46,162 bases of DNA from Andreesenia angusta (GTDB lineage Bacteria; Bacillota; Clostridia; Tissierellales; Gottschalkiaceae), in contig JAUNVB010000010.1 of NCBI GenBank assembly GCA_030537835.1, positions 1 through 46,162 of the forward strand, read 5' to 3'. This document shows positions 1 through 8,823 of this stretch, one piece after another. The notes beneath the pieces are model-generated. The model searched no databases and was not told the origin of the DNA. It worked only from the letters and a program-made list of their open reading frames with translations. The first letter of the stretch is position 1; every line of letters starts with the position of its first letter. A program made the translations under genes and the position numbers.

Positions 1-791
1 ATTCTGCCTACCATTTCAATTCCACTTTCTCCTAAATTCTGTACTACTACATCTTTCGGTCTTTTATCATTTATTCTCTCTTCTTTTTCAAATATATTCA
101 TCATTATATTTCTTGCTAAATCAATATCCGAATCGTATGATATTGAAACCTTCGTCTCTAATCTCACATATTTATTTTTAGATAGATTTATCATAGTATT
201 AGAAATTATCTCAGTATTTGGTACGATATAGTGAAAATTATTTGCATCTTTTAACACAGTTTGAAAAAGTCTTATCTGCTTTACAGTCAATCTAGGAGAA
301 TCTAAGTTATCTATATGAACTATATTGCCAATAGCAATAGGTCTTAAAAATAATATCAAGAGTCCAGATGCCATATCTGATAAATTTCCCCTTAAAGCTA
401 ATCCAAGAGCAATTCCAAATGAACCTAATAATGCTACAAAAGATGCTGTCTTTACACCGACTATTCTAGCTACTGAAAGGAATAATATTATAGTTAAACC
501 AGATTTAACAACAGTATTTATTACATAGATTACAGTTTTTCTTGTGTTTTTTCTCTCTAATATACTATTTACAAATTTGACAATCAGTTTTATTATCTGA
601 AGCCCAATAAAAAATAATACTATAGCAATTATCATACTTATTAGAAAATCGATTAAATTTGGTAAAGTCTCTGATAGTGAATTCTTTAAATTCGGAAAAC
701 CAGTATTTGCTTCAGATTCTAAAACTTCAATCTTCTTTAACAACTCTTCATAAGTGGGTTTATTTTTCTCCACTAAAAGAGATTCTGGCAT
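1..791 (-). CDS. MscS-family mechanosensitive channel (3' end cut off by the window edge)
   Basis: This reading frame starts at ATG 791 behind an AGGAGGT site and stays open for 263 codons to the window edge, so the C-terminus is missing. The N-terminus is a short acidic segment followed by three hydrophobic stretches (about residues 48-70, 85-105 and 112-150). The third is Gly/Ala-rich, as in the pore helix of MscS. A beta-domain follows with the family signature YIVPNTEIISNTMINLS near residue 205. Small-conductance mechanosensitive channels open under membrane tension and release solutes during hypo-osmotic shock. The membrane topology and pore helix support the family call well; the physiological role is inferred from the family. 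The gene lies downstream of thiT but behind a strong terminator, so it probably has its own promoter in the AT-rich gap 792-896, where I could not pick one with confidence. Confidence 0.85.
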   Translation of the reverse strand, partial: MPESLLVEKNKPTYEELLKKIEVLESEANTGFPNLKNSLSETLPNLIDFLISMIIAIVLFFIGLQIIKLIVKFVNSILERKNTRKTVIYVINTVVKSGLTIILFLSVARIVGVKTASFVALLGSFGIALGLALRGNLSDMASGLLILFLRPIAIGNIVHIDNLDSPRLTVKQIRLFQTVLKDANNFHYIVPNTEIISNTMINLSKNKYVRLETKVSISYDSDIDLARNIMMNIFEKEERINDKRPKDVVVQNLGESGIEMVGR

Positions 792-886
792 AATAACTAC
801 CTCCTATAAATTTTATTCACCCATTAATTATAACATAAGCAATAATCTAACTCTATTTTCGATTGTTTAATTTTTTATAAATTTTT

Positions 887-923
887 TTATATAAAAATAA
901 TCGGTCATAAAATGACCGATTAT
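887..923 (-). terminator. Intrinsic terminator of thiT
   Basis: A 12-bp perfect stem (ATAATCGGTCAT / ATGACCGATTAT, 897-908 with 912-923) with a 3-nt loop sits 2 nt after the thiT stop. On the minus strand it is followed by a T-rich run. Confidence 0.85.
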
Positions 924-924
924 C

Positions 925-1497
925 TTAAGCTCTTTTAAATATAGTTTTTTCAAACGTATTCCATAATAATGAAAGAATAATTGCAGATATTATGAATTCA
1001 ACTATCAAATAAGTTGAATTATAAACTATAGAATAAATCCATGGATTCTGTGCTCCTGCATATTCTTTAAAAAATATTACTCCTGATAGAACATGACAGA
1101 TGAATCTACCAAAAATACCTATTAATGTTCCTAATATTATATAGATATATTTAGAACTATTATTTTTAACTGCATTATAAATATTATTTGCAAATAAACC
1201 TGAAAGTCCTAATAGTCCAAATGGCAATGGATAGTCTAAAATAAATTGCATAGGATGTATTACATACCCTTGTAAAATAGCTTGTAATATTCCATAAATC
1301 GCACCAACTAAAAACCCTTTCTTTGCTCCATATCTAAATCCAATAATTAGAATAGGTATCATACTTCCAGCAGTAATAGAACCTCCCTGTGGCATTTGAA
1401 ATGGTTTAATATAGCTAAGCACTGTAGCTATAGCAATCATCAATCCTGAAATCACTATAAACCTTGTCTTATCATCTTGTCTAGTACTGTTTTCCAT
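925..1497 (-). CDS. thiT: Thiamine ECF transporter substrate-binding subunit ThiT
   Basis: This 190-aa, very hydrophobic protein has about six membrane segments and no ATPase domain, matching the S component of energy-coupling-factor transporters. The segment QFILDYPLPFGLLGLSG (about residues 84-100) and the early KPFQMPQGGSITAGSM stretch are characteristic of ThiT (YuaJ), which captures thiamine with high affinity. It needs a shared EcfA-EcfA'-EcfT module, which is not in this window. The gene is preceded by its own promoter, a TPP riboswitch and a terminator, so expression should fall when thiamine pyrophosphate is abundant. The start ATG 1497 has a GGAGGTGA site (1503-1510). Regulation and sequence agree, so the call is firm. 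Confidence 0.93.
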   Translation of the reverse strand: MENSTRQDDKTRFIVISGLMIAIATVLSYIKPFQMPQGGSITAGSMIPILIIGFRYGAKKGFLVGAIYGILQAILQGYVIHPMQFILDYPLPFGLLGLSGLFANNIYNAVKNNSSKYIYIILGTLIGIFGRFICHVLSGVIFFKEYAGAQNPWIYSIVYNSTYLIVEFIISAIILSLLWNTFEKTIFKRA

Positions 1498-1524
1498 CTA
1501 TTTCACCTCCATATAGTTTTTATT

Positions 1525-1555
1525 AAAATAAAAAAGACCTCCTAAAAGGAAGTCT
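1525..1555 (-). terminator. Riboswitch-linked intrinsic terminator upstream of thiT
   Basis: An 8-bp stem (AGACTTCC / GGAGGTCT, 1535-1555) is followed on the minus strand by a TTTTTTATTTT run. It lies between the TPP aptamer and the thiT ribosome binding site, so it is the likely expression platform. Its left arm CTTCC (1548-1552) is complementary to GGAAG (1616-1620) at the 3' edge of the aptamer, a plausible antiterminator pairing. Confidence 0.82.
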
Positions 1556-1611
1556 ATTAACTAAGGAAATATAAGCTATATTATATTATAGCTCTATTAA
1601 TATTCTCATAT

Positions 1612-1690
1612 ATAGCTTCCCTACGCCAGTATTAACTGTATCAGGTTCAAAGGGTCAGATTATCTTCTCAGCTAAAAAGCTCCCCTAGCA
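1612..1690 (-). ncRNA. TPP riboswitch (THI element)
   Basis: The minus strand carries the conserved thi-box blocks in order: CTAGGGGAGC, GCTGAGA, ACCCTTTGAACCTGAT, CAGTTAATACTGGCGTAGGGAA. These match the TPP aptamer core, including the CUGAGA pyrimidine-sensing turn and the ACCUGA / GCGUAGGGAA pyrophosphate side. P1 is short (GCT with AGC). It lies about 115 nt upstream of thiT, with a terminator between them, as expected for a transcription-attenuating OFF switch. Confidence 0.96.
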
Positions 1691-1712
1691 TTATTTTATT
1701 TTAACAATTCAT

Positions 1713-1741
1713 ATTATACAGTATATTAAAAAAATAGACAA
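1713..1741 (-). promoter_or_regulatory. Promoter for the thiT riboswitch transcript
   Basis: On the minus strand TTGTCT (1736-1741) and TATAAT (1713-1718) are separated by 17 nt. The predicted start is near 1705, about 15 nt before the aptamer. It begins 4 nt after the smc stop, so thiT is an independent unit. Confidence 0.75.
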
Positions 1742-1744
1742 ATA

Positions 1745-4700
1745 CTATATAATTTCCTCATATTGGTCTAATTTCATAGATATCATATTGCTAATACCAT
1801 CTCTTTGCATAGTAACGCCATATATGCTATTTGCAGATTCCATAGTTCCTTTTCTATGAGTTATGACAATGAATTGACTCTTTTCAGAAAATTTCTTTAA
1901 ATAATCAGCATATCTATAGACATTTGCTTCATCTAGAGCTGCTTCAATTTCATCTAATATGCAGAAAGGTGTAGGTTTCGTTCTTATAATAGCAAATAAT
2001 ATAGATATTGCAGTCAATGCTCTTTCTCCACCGGATAGAAGAGATAGACTCTGCAATTTCTTTCCTGGTGGCTCAGCAACTATCTCGATTCCAGAATTCA
2101 AAATATCTTCAGTATCTTCAATATAGATATCTGCCTTTCCCCCACCAAAGAGCTCTTTAAATATATCTTTAAACTCTATTCTTATCTCTTCAAATCTCTC
2201 AATAAACTGTTCCTTCATCTTATTATTCATCTCTCTGATAATATGGTTTAAAGATTTTTCAGCCTTAACTAGATCATTTCTCTGATCATTCATAAATTCA
2301 TATCTTTCTTCTAAGCTCTTTAATTCTTCAATAGAATCTATATTCACATTACCTATTGATTTAATATCATTCTTTAAAGAATTTACTTCTCTTTTCAGCT
2401 CGGAGATTGAAAGTCCTGTTTTCTCAGCTTTTTCAGCTAAGATAATATTCATCTCATACTCTTCCCATAATCTGCTTCTTATAGAATCAATTTTTATATT
2501 TATTCTCTCAATATCTAGATTCTTTTTATTGAGTAGATTCTGTACATCAGTATTACTCCTATTAATCGCTTTAAGTTCATCTTGCATCTTCTTTAATTCT
2601 TCATTAGTTTTTTCTTTCTCTTTATTGATATTATTAATAGCTTCATCATTTTCTTTAATCTGTATATCGTATAAATCGAATTCTTTTTTCAACTCTTTTA
2701 GTTTATATTCAAGATCTATTCTCTCTGTCTTTATATTCTGATAAGTCTCTCTTTCCATCTCTATTTTCTTCAATTTCTTTTTCAATTCATCATTTGAATT
2801 ATCTATAATTTGATCTAGATTTTTAACACTCTCTTTAAGAGAGGCAAATGAAATCTGATATTCTTGTACAATCGTATCTATTTCATCATATTCCTTCTTC
2901 AATTCACATAATGAATTATTCAGCTCATTTATCCTATCTTTATTGCCCGATTCTAATTCTATGGATTCTTTAATTAAATCATCGATTTTTTTCTTATCCC
3001 TATCTATAACTAGCTTCTCATTTTCTATTATATCTAATTCTTCTTTATAAGCTTTTTTATCTATTTCTACATTCTCTATATTCGAATTAATATTATCTAA
3101 GGAGTTTTTAAGATTATTTCTCTGTATATCTATCTGATTGAATTCAGTTTTTATCTTCTCAATCTCATGATTCAATATCTCTATCTCTTCTATAAGATCC
3201 TCATATAATTTCTTCTTATTTTTAAACTCGCCTTTTATTTCTCTAAGACTTATAGATAGTTCTTCAATCTGTCTAGATCTTCCGAGTAAGCTTAAGCTAT
3301 TTCCTCTGAAATTCCCTCCAGTCATAGAACCTCCTGGATTCATAATATCGCCTTCTAATGTTACCATCTTTAAGCTATTATTATATTTTTTAGATATTTC
3401 AATCATATTATCAATATCATCAACAATGATCACTCTTCCTAATAGATAATTGAAAATATTATCAAATCTATTATCATATTCTATTATATTAGAAGCCGTC
3501 CCTATTATCCCTTTTTCATTTAATATATTCTTTTCAGAATTATTTAGATATCTAGGCTTTATATTATCTAGTGGTAGAAAAGTTATTCTACCAAGTCTAT
3601 TCTTCTTTAAATAATTTATATAATCTCTAGCATATCTCGTATCTTCTGTTACTATATTTTGTATAGAACCTCCTAAAGCGACTTCAACAGCCTTTTCATA
3701 TTTTTTATCAGTCCTTATGAGTTCTGCTACGACTCCTAATACTCCTTGACCTATCGAATCTCTCTTAACTGAATTTAAAAAGTTCTTTACGCCTTTATAA
3801 TAACCTTCATAATCTTTTTGCATTTCTTTTATTATATTCATATTAGACTTATCTTTTTCATACTTTAATTTAAGCTCTTCCATATTCAATCTATATGATT
3901 CTGCTCTCTCTTGTACTTTCTTCAATTCTTTCTCTTTTGAGAATCGCATTTTTTCCTTATTCAATATTTCTTTTGATAGATCTTCATTCTTCTTTTCTAA
4001 ATCTCTTCTCTCAATAAAAATACTATAATTTTTAGAATCTATCTTTTTCAATTCTTTTTCTATTTGAATCTGTCTTTTATTAAAATTATTGAGATTCGAA
4101 TCGTAACTTGTCTTCTTTATCCTGTATTCAGATATCTTATTTAAGCTATTTATCGTTTCGCTCTTTATTTCTTCAATCTCACTTTCGTATCTATCTATAC
4201 TATCGGATAATTCTTCTCTCTTTTCAATCTTTCTATTTAGGAAAATATTTTTTTTATCTAATTCTTCTCTTTTCTTTGAATATGACTTTTCATTTTCTAA
4301 AATAGATTTTTTTAATTCTTCTATTTCTGAACCTAATAGCTCTATGCTATTAGATAATCTCTTATCTTCAGTTTCATTGCTAAGTAATTTTTCTTCAGTT
4401 ACACCTATTTTTCGATTATATTGCTCTCTAGAATTTACATATTCATATTTAAACTCATTCATTTTAGATATTTCAGTTTCAATAGATTCAATATTTTCTT
4501 CCTTCTCTTCTATCTCTTCTTCTAATTCTATCTCTTTTTGTTCTATAGAATTTAATCTCTCTTCAATATCTTTTAATCCATTCTCAGCTTCAGATTTCTT
4601 TTCCTTTTCTTTTTTCATCTCTATTGATAATAATTCAACTTCATATTTTTTCAAATTTTCAGATAATTCTAAGTACTTCTCTGCCTTTTCTGCTTGAACT

Positions 4701-5317
4701 CTTAAAGGATCTAATTGTATTTCTAACTCAGCAATTATATCCTCTATTCTGATTAAATTATCCTTAGTATTTTTTAATTTCCTTTCAGATTCAATTTTTC
4801 TAGTCTTATACTTTACAATACCAGCTGCCTCTTCAAATATATTTCTCCTGTCCTCAGATTTAGAGCTCAATATCTCATCAATTTTTCCCTGTCCTATTAT
4901 TGAATATCCGTCTTTTCCAATGCCTGTATCCATGAAAACTTCTCTAATATCTTTTAATCTCTTGCTCTTTCCATTTATATAGTATTCACTCTCACCCGTT
5001 CTAAATACTCTTCTGCTTATAACTATCTCTTTATACTCAGTATTGAATATATTCTTTTCATTATTCAATATTAGATTGACTTCTGCAAAACCTAGTGGAT
5101 TAGTGTTTTCTGCTCCTGAAAAGATTATATCTTCCATTTTTTCTCCTCTAAGAGATTTTGCACTCTGTTCTCCTAAAACCCATCTCACTGCATCCGATAT
5201 ATTGCTCTTTCCTGAACCATTCGGCCCTACGACTGCCGTTATACCATCTTCGAATTTCACTACAGTTTTTTTTGCGAAAGATTTAAAGCCTTGTAATTCT
5301 AATCTCTTAAGATACAT
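1745..5317 (-). CDS. smc: Chromosome segregation protein SMC (condensin ATPase)
   Basis: This 1190-aa protein has the full SMC plan. An N-terminal ATPase half contains Walker A GPNGSGKSN (31-39). Long Glu/Lys-rich coiled coils follow (about 165-500). A hinge domain (about 510-670) contains GVLGVVAELI and ends near a Gly-rich MNPGGSMTGGNF stretch. A second coiled coil (about 680-1040) leads to a C-terminal half with signature LSGGE (1094-1098) and Walker B FCILDEIEAAL (1118-1128). Length is typical. SMC dimers with ScpA/ScpB extrude loops and compact and segregate the chromosome. It is the last gene of the fab-rnc group; the ftsY gene that often follows smc in Firmicutes is absent, and thiT is next. 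The start is ATG 5317 with an AGGAGGTG site. Confidence 0.98.
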   Translation of the reverse strand: MYLKRLELQGFKSFAKKTVVKFEDGITAVVGPNGSGKSNISDAVRWVLGEQSAKSLRGEKMEDIIFSGAENTNPLGFAEVNLILNNEKNIFNTEYKEIVISRRVFRTGESEYYINGKSKRLKDIREVFMDTGIGKDGYSIIGQGKIDEILSSKSEDRRNIFEEAAGIVKYKTRKIESERKLKNTKDNLIRIEDIIAELEIQLDPLRVQAEKAEKYLELSENLKKYEVELLSIEMKKEKEKKSEAENGLKDIEERLNSIEQKEIELEEEIEEKEENIESIETEISKMNEFKYEYVNSREQYNRKIGVTEEKLLSNETEDKRLSNSIELLGSEIEELKKSILENEKSYSKKREELDKKNIFLNRKIEKREELSDSIDRYESEIEEIKSETINSLNKISEYRIKKTSYDSNLNNFNKRQIQIEKELKKIDSKNYSIFIERRDLEKKNEDLSKEILNKEKMRFSKEKELKKVQERAESYRLNMEELKLKYEKDKSNMNIIKEMQKDYEGYYKGVKNFLNSVKRDSIGQGVLGVVAELIRTDKKYEKAVEVALGGSIQNIVTEDTRYARDYINYLKKNRLGRITFLPLDNIKPRYLNNSEKNILNEKGIIGTASNIIEYDNRFDNIFNYLLGRVIIVDDIDNMIEISKKYNNSLKMVTLEGDIMNPGGSMTGGNFRGNSLSLLGRSRQIEELSISLREIKGEFKNKKKLYEDLIEEIEILNHEIEKIKTEFNQIDIQRNNLKNSLDNINSNIENVEIDKKAYKEELDIIENEKLVIDRDKKKIDDLIKESIELESGNKDRINELNNSLCELKKEYDEIDTIVQEYQISFASLKESVKNLDQIIDNSNDELKKKLKKIEMERETYQNIKTERIDLEYKLKELKKEFDLYDIQIKENDEAINNINKEKEKTNEELKKMQDELKAINRSNTDVQNLLNKKNLDIERINIKIDSIRSRLWEEYEMNIILAEKAEKTGLSISELKREVNSLKNDIKSIGNVNIDSIEELKSLEERYEFMNDQRNDLVKAEKSLNHIIREMNNKMKEQFIERFEEIRIEFKDIFKELFGGGKADIYIEDTEDILNSGIEIVAEPPGKKLQSLSLLSGGERALTAISILFAIIRTKPTPFCILDEIEAALDEANVYRYADYLKKFSEKSQFIVITHRKGTMESANSIYGVTMQRDGISNMISMKLDQYEEII

Positions 5318-5328
5318 CTTTTCACCTC

Positions 5329-6438
5329 CTAAGAATCATCTTCTAATAGATATGAATACAATCTATCTTTTATTATATTGATATCAAATACTTTCGATAT
5401 AATTTGTCTTCTATTTTTTTCTAAATATACTTTTATCTCCTGATCTAAATCATCATTAGCTCTTAATTTAATCTTATCGATTTTAAACTGATCTTTTAAT
5501 CTCAATATATTTCTTCTCTTCTGTCCTGAAATATATGATATGAGTTTACTTTTTATTTCGATTTCAATCTCAGAAGCTTTTAAAATATTCTTTTTTAAAT
5601 CAGATAAAATGTACACTATTATATCATAATATATTTCCGATTCCACTAATTGCCTATAGGCAGGATGAAAAGGCCCAGCAACTAAGTCTTTGCCTTCGGC
5701 AATATTATCACTCGGTTGTAAGCCTACTCTTATTATATTTATTCCATTTTTCTCGAATAAATATATTATCTTTTTGCAAAGATTTATCGATTCTTCTAAA
5801 CTCAAAGGTTTGTATTCCCCATTATTATAGTCATTTTCTAATTCGGTTTCTTTTATCACTAATGTCGGATATATTCTTGCAATCTTTGGATTTAAAGAGA
5901 TAAGCTCTTTTGCAGTTTTTATAGCCTTTTTTTCTGTATCATCAGGTAAACCAAGCATCATTTGTACTCCAAGAGTAAAGTCATTTTCTTTTATCATTTC
6001 TGCAGCTTTGAATACAGATTCTCTATCATGGCCTCTATTAGATTTTTTAAGTACATCTGAAGACAAAGACTGTATACCTAGTTCTATTGTATCGACGCCT
6101 CTTTTCTTAAGTATATCAATCCTTTCAGAATCTATATAATCTGGTCTAGTAGAGATTCTAATCATATTTACTATACCTCTTTTCTTATAGGAAAAAGCTA
6201 TATCTAGAAATTTCTTCTGTATATCTAATTCGATTCCCGTAAAGCTTCCTCCAAAAAAAGCAATTTCAAGATTTCTATTATCTTCAGGTATGGTCTTTAA
6301 ATATTCTTCTATCTTATCTCTAACATCATCTTCATCTATATCTGTGCTGATGCCTGTTATCTTTCTCTGATTACAAAAAACACAGTCATTTGGGCATCCT
6401 ATATGTGGAACGAATATAGGGATTATAAAGTTTCGCAT
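5329..6438 (-). CDS. Elp3-like radical SAM protein of the rnc-smc locus
   Basis: The protein (369 aa) begins almost directly with a radical SAM motif, GCPNDCVFC (Cys15-x3-Cys19-x2-Cys22), which binds a 4Fe-4S cluster and S-adenosylmethionine. GGSFTGI (about 65-71) and TRPDYID, ELGIQSLSSDVLKKSNRGH are typical of the Elp3/MiaB-like superfamily of the Elp3 type. The C-terminal 100 residues show no recognisable GNAT acetyltransferase motif, so it is not a full Elp3. Genes like this lie between rnc and smc in many clostridia and are often annotated as elongator protein 3; the substrate is not known to me. Its start ATG lies inside the end of rnc (16-nt overlap), implying translational coupling and possibly an RNA-related role. 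Confidence 0.82.
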   Translation of the reverse strand: MRNFIIPIFVPHIGCPNDCVFCNQRKITGISTDIDEDDVRDKIEEYLKTIPEDNRNLEIAFFGGSFTGIELDIQKKFLDIAFSYKKRGIVNMIRISTRPDYIDSERIDILKKRGVDTIELGIQSLSSDVLKKSNRGHDRESVFKAAEMIKENDFTLGVQMMLGLPDDTEKKAIKTAKELISLNPKIARIYPTLVIKETELENDYNNGEYKPLSLEESINLCKKIIYLFEKNGINIIRVGLQPSDNIAEGKDLVAGPFHPAYRQLVESEIYYDIIVYILSDLKKNILKASEIEIEIKSKLISYISGQKRRNILRLKDQFKIDKIKLRANDDLDQEIKVYLEKNRRQIISKVFDINIIKDRLYSYLLEDDS

Positions 6439-7112
6439 AGTTTATCATACCCTATTTTAGCTGCATTTTGTTCTGATTCTTTCTTAGTCTTACCCTCACC
6501 AACACCATAGACTTCTCCATCTATATATAATTCGGTTAAAAATCTCTTATCATGTTCCGGTCCATATTCGTCTGCTAATACATAGTGCATTTGCCTACTA
6601 TTATCTTTTTGAAGTATTTCTTGTAATTTAGTCTTATAATCTACAAAGATTACTTTTCCTGAAATAGTATCTTTTAATATATCGAATAGCGATATTTTTA
6701 AGAAATCGTATGCTTTTTCAAGACCACCATCTATGTAGATTGCTCCTATTACCGCTTCAAATACATCGGCTAGATTCGAATTTCTATCTCGACCTCCACC
6801 TTTTTCTTCTCCTTTTCCAAGTTTTAAATATTTTCCAATACCTATTTTTTTAGAAGCCAATGATAGACTGTTTTCACAGACTACTAATGCCCTTATTTTC
6901 GTCATATCGCCTTCAGTATAATCTGGAAAATTTCTAAATAAGTATTCTGATATTAAAAGACTCAATACTGAATCTCCTAAAAACTCTAATCTCTCGTTGA
7001 ATTCTATTTCTTCTGATTTTTCATTAGCATAGGAACTATGTGTCAATGCGATTAATAATAGATCTTCGTCTTTAAATTTATATTTTATTTTTTTCTCCAA
7101 TTCTCCTATCAT
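6423..7112 (-). CDS. rnc: Ribonuclease III
   Basis: Length (229 aa) and architecture are standard for RNase III. The catalytic domain carries the signature ERLEFLGDSVL (40-50, with Glu43 and Asp47) and the second acidic pair in DVFEAVIGA (Asp116, Glu119). A double-stranded RNA binding domain occupies about residues 155-229 and ends in KTKKESEQNAAKIGYDKL. The enzyme cuts double-stranded RNA in 30S rRNA precursor processing and in mRNA turnover. ATG 7112 is preceded by GGAGGAT. It sits downstream of fabF beyond a strong hairpin and overlaps the radical SAM gene. Confidence 0.97.
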   Translation of the reverse strand: MIGELEKKIKYKFKDEDLLLIALTHSSYANEKSEEIEFNERLEFLGDSVLSLLISEYLFRNFPDYTEGDMTKIRALVVCENSLSLASKKIGIGKYLKLGKGEEKGGGRDRNSNLADVFEAVIGAIYIDGGLEKAYDFLKISLFDILKDTISGKVIFVDYKTKLQEILQKDNSRQMHYVLADEYGPEHDKRFLTELYIDGEVYGVGEGKTKKESEQNAAKIGYDKLCETL

Positions 7113-7201
7113 AAATATCCTCCGTAAACGTATTATCTCAAAATATTTTCTCTATATATCTATAAAAGAAATACTTTGAAATAAAACTATATTTTTATAA
7201 A

Positions 7202-7240
7202 GAATAAAAGTCTTCTTTTAAATCAAGAAGACTTTTATTC
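7202..7240 (-). terminator. Terminator at the end of the fatty-acid operon (after fabF)
   Basis: A 16-bp perfect stem (7202-7217 with 7225-7240) and 7-nt loop overlap the fabF stop codon. On the minus strand the stem ends in TTTTATTC and is followed by TTTATAAAAATA. It probably separates fabF from rnc, which may have a weak promoter in 7113-7200. Confidence 0.75.
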
Positions 7241-8476
7241 TTTATATCTACCCAATATTATACTGGCATTTTGACCACCAAATCCTAATGAGTTTGAAAG
7301 TGCATAGTCTATTTTTATATTTTCAGCCTTATTAGGCACATAGTCTAGATCACATTCTTCATCTTTATTCTCATAGTTTATTGTAGGTGGTAAAAACTCC
7401 TCATCAATTGCTACTGCACATGCACAAGCTTCTATTCCACCTGCAGCACCTAAAAGATGACCTGTCATAGATTTAATTGAACTCACTTTTATTTTATCTA
7501 TTGAATTTTTAAATAAGTCTTTAATGGCCATAGTCTCATATAGATCATTGTAATAAGTCGATGTTCCATGTGCATTTATATAATCGATATCTTCTGGTTT
7601 TAATCCGGCTTTTTTAATAGCCATCTCCATAGATCTTCTGGCTCCTTCTCCATTTTCCGCCGGAGTAGTTATATGATTCGCATCACAGGATAGACCATAT
7701 CCAAGAACTTCTGCATATATCTTTGCATTTCTCTTCTTTGCATGCTCTAATTCTTCAAGAATTAATATTCCAGCTCCTTCTCCCATTACGAATCCATCTC
7801 TATCTTTATCGAATGGTCTGCTCGCTTTCTCAGGTTGATCATTTCTAGTCGATAATGCTTTCATAGATGCAAATCCCGATACAGACATCTCTGTTATAGA
7901 GGCTTCTGTTCCACCAGTTATAATTATATCTCCATCACCTCTTTTTATTATCTCAAATGCATCTCCTATAGCATGAGTTGATGAAGCACAAGCTGTAACT
8001 ATGGTCTCATTCGGTCCTTTAGCTTTAAATTTTATGGCAATATTTCCAGCTGCCATATTCGTTATCATCATTGGTATGAAAAAGGGACTTATTCTCTTAG
8101 CTCCACGATCTTTAAATATATTACTCTGCTCCTCAAACGTTCCAATGCCACCTATACCAGAGCCTATTATAACGCCAAATCTTTCCTTATCAATATTGTC
8201 AAGATCGATTTTTGCATCTTCTAATGCCATCTGTGATGCAGCAACACCATATTGTGAATATAAATCCATTCTTTTAGCTTCTCTTTTAGAGAGATAATTT
8301 TCAACATTAAAATCTTTAACTTCCGCAGCTATTTTGACCTGCAGATCTTCATTTTCAAATCTTGTAATCTTTCCTACTCCAGATTTACCCTCTTTTAGAG
8401 ATTTTACAAATTCTTCTTTTCCAATACCTATTGGACTAACTGCTCCTACTCCTGTTATTACGACTCTTCTCTTCAT
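7235..8476 (-). CDS. fabF: 3-oxoacyl-[acyl-carrier-protein] synthase II
   Basis: FabF condenses malonyl-ACP with acyl-ACP in chain elongation. The 413-aa sequence has the Cys-His-His triad of KAS I/II enzymes: Cys163 in VTACASSTHAIGDA, His303 in NAHGTSTYYND and His340 in SMTGHLLGAAGG. The C-terminal NSLGFGGQNASIIL loop is also typical. The His-His arrangement separates it from the FabH type found in the same operon. It is the last gene of the operon and follows acpP after a small hairpin (8505-8522). The start is ATG 8476 with a GGAGAT site. Confidence 0.97.
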   Translation of the reverse strand: MKRRVVITGVGAVSPIGIGKEEFVKSLKEGKSGVGKITRFENEDLQVKIAAEVKDFNVENYLSKREAKRMDLYSQYGVAASQMALEDAKIDLDNIDKERFGVIIGSGIGGIGTFEEQSNIFKDRGAKRISPFFIPMMITNMAAGNIAIKFKAKGPNETIVTACASSTHAIGDAFEIIKRGDGDIIITGGTEASITEMSVSGFASMKALSTRNDQPEKASRPFDKDRDGFVMGEGAGILILEELEHAKKRNAKIYAEVLGYGLSCDANHITTPAENGEGARRSMEMAIKKAGLKPEDIDYINAHGTSTYYNDLYETMAIKDLFKNSIDKIKVSSIKSMTGHLLGAAGGIEACACAVAIDEEFLPPTINYENKDEECDLDYVPNKAENIKIDYALSNSLGFGGQNASIILGRYKE

Positions 8477-8504
8477 ATTATCTCCAACCTTTATTTATTA
8501 AATA

Positions 8505-8522
8505 AGGTCCCTATAGGGACCT
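8505..8522 (-). terminator. Intercistronic hairpin between acpP and fabF
   Basis: A perfect 7-bp GC-rich stem, AGGTCCC / GGGACCT with loop TATA, is followed on the minus strand by TTATTTAATAAAT rather than a clean U run. It is best read as a partial attenuator or a 3' stabiliser of acpP mRNA, since fabF immediately downstream has no obvious promoter of its own. Confidence 0.6.
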
Positions 8523-8529
8523 AGTAATA

Positions 8530-8757
8530 TTAAGCATTCTTTTCTATATAATCTACTGTATCTTTAACAGTTTTTATCTGCTCAGCATCTTCGTCTGGTA
8601 TCTCTAAATCGAATTCCTCTTCAAATGCCATAACTAATTCAACTACATCTAGTGAATCAGCTCCTAAATCATCTTGAAATGATGATTCTAATTCAATTTT
8701 ATCCTCTTCAACATCTAGTTGCTCAGCAATTATCTCTTTTACTTTTTCAAAAGTCAT
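8530..8757 (-). CDS. acpP: Acyl carrier protein
   Basis: This 75-aa, strongly acidic protein carries the phosphopantetheine attachment site in [13 protein letters not shown] with Ser35 as the modified residue. ACP tethers acyl intermediates for all the Fab enzymes encoded around it and for PlsX. I start it at ATG 8757, seven bases after an AGGAGG site. A longer frame from an upstream TTG would translate the ribosome binding site itself (KGG) and is rejected. It lies between fabG and fabF, the usual place, and may also be transcribed from its own weak promoter. Confidence 0.97.
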   Translation of the reverse strand: MTFEKVKEIIAEQLDVEEDKIELESSFQDDLGADSLDVVELVMAFEEEFDLEIPDEDAEQIKTVKDTVDYIEKNA

Positions 8758-8793
8758 TATTATACCTCCTTTCAATTACCCTATTTCCATAAT

Positions 8794-8802
8794 ATTATAA
8801 CA
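8794..8802 (-). promoter_or_regulatory. Possible extended -10 promoter for acpP
   Basis: TGTTATAAT on the minus strand, 37 nt upstream of the acpP start, matches an extended -10 element. No good -35 is visible. It would add an internal promoter for the abundant ACP, but the region is AT-rich and chance is possible. Confidence 0.35.
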
Positions 8803-8823
8803 TAATAAATATATTCATAACCA

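Noticed and set aside
4344..5381. Plus-strand frames of 112-117 aa opposite smc
   Set aside because: They are Ser/Phe-rich mirror images of Glu/Lys-rich coiled coil, with no binding sites.
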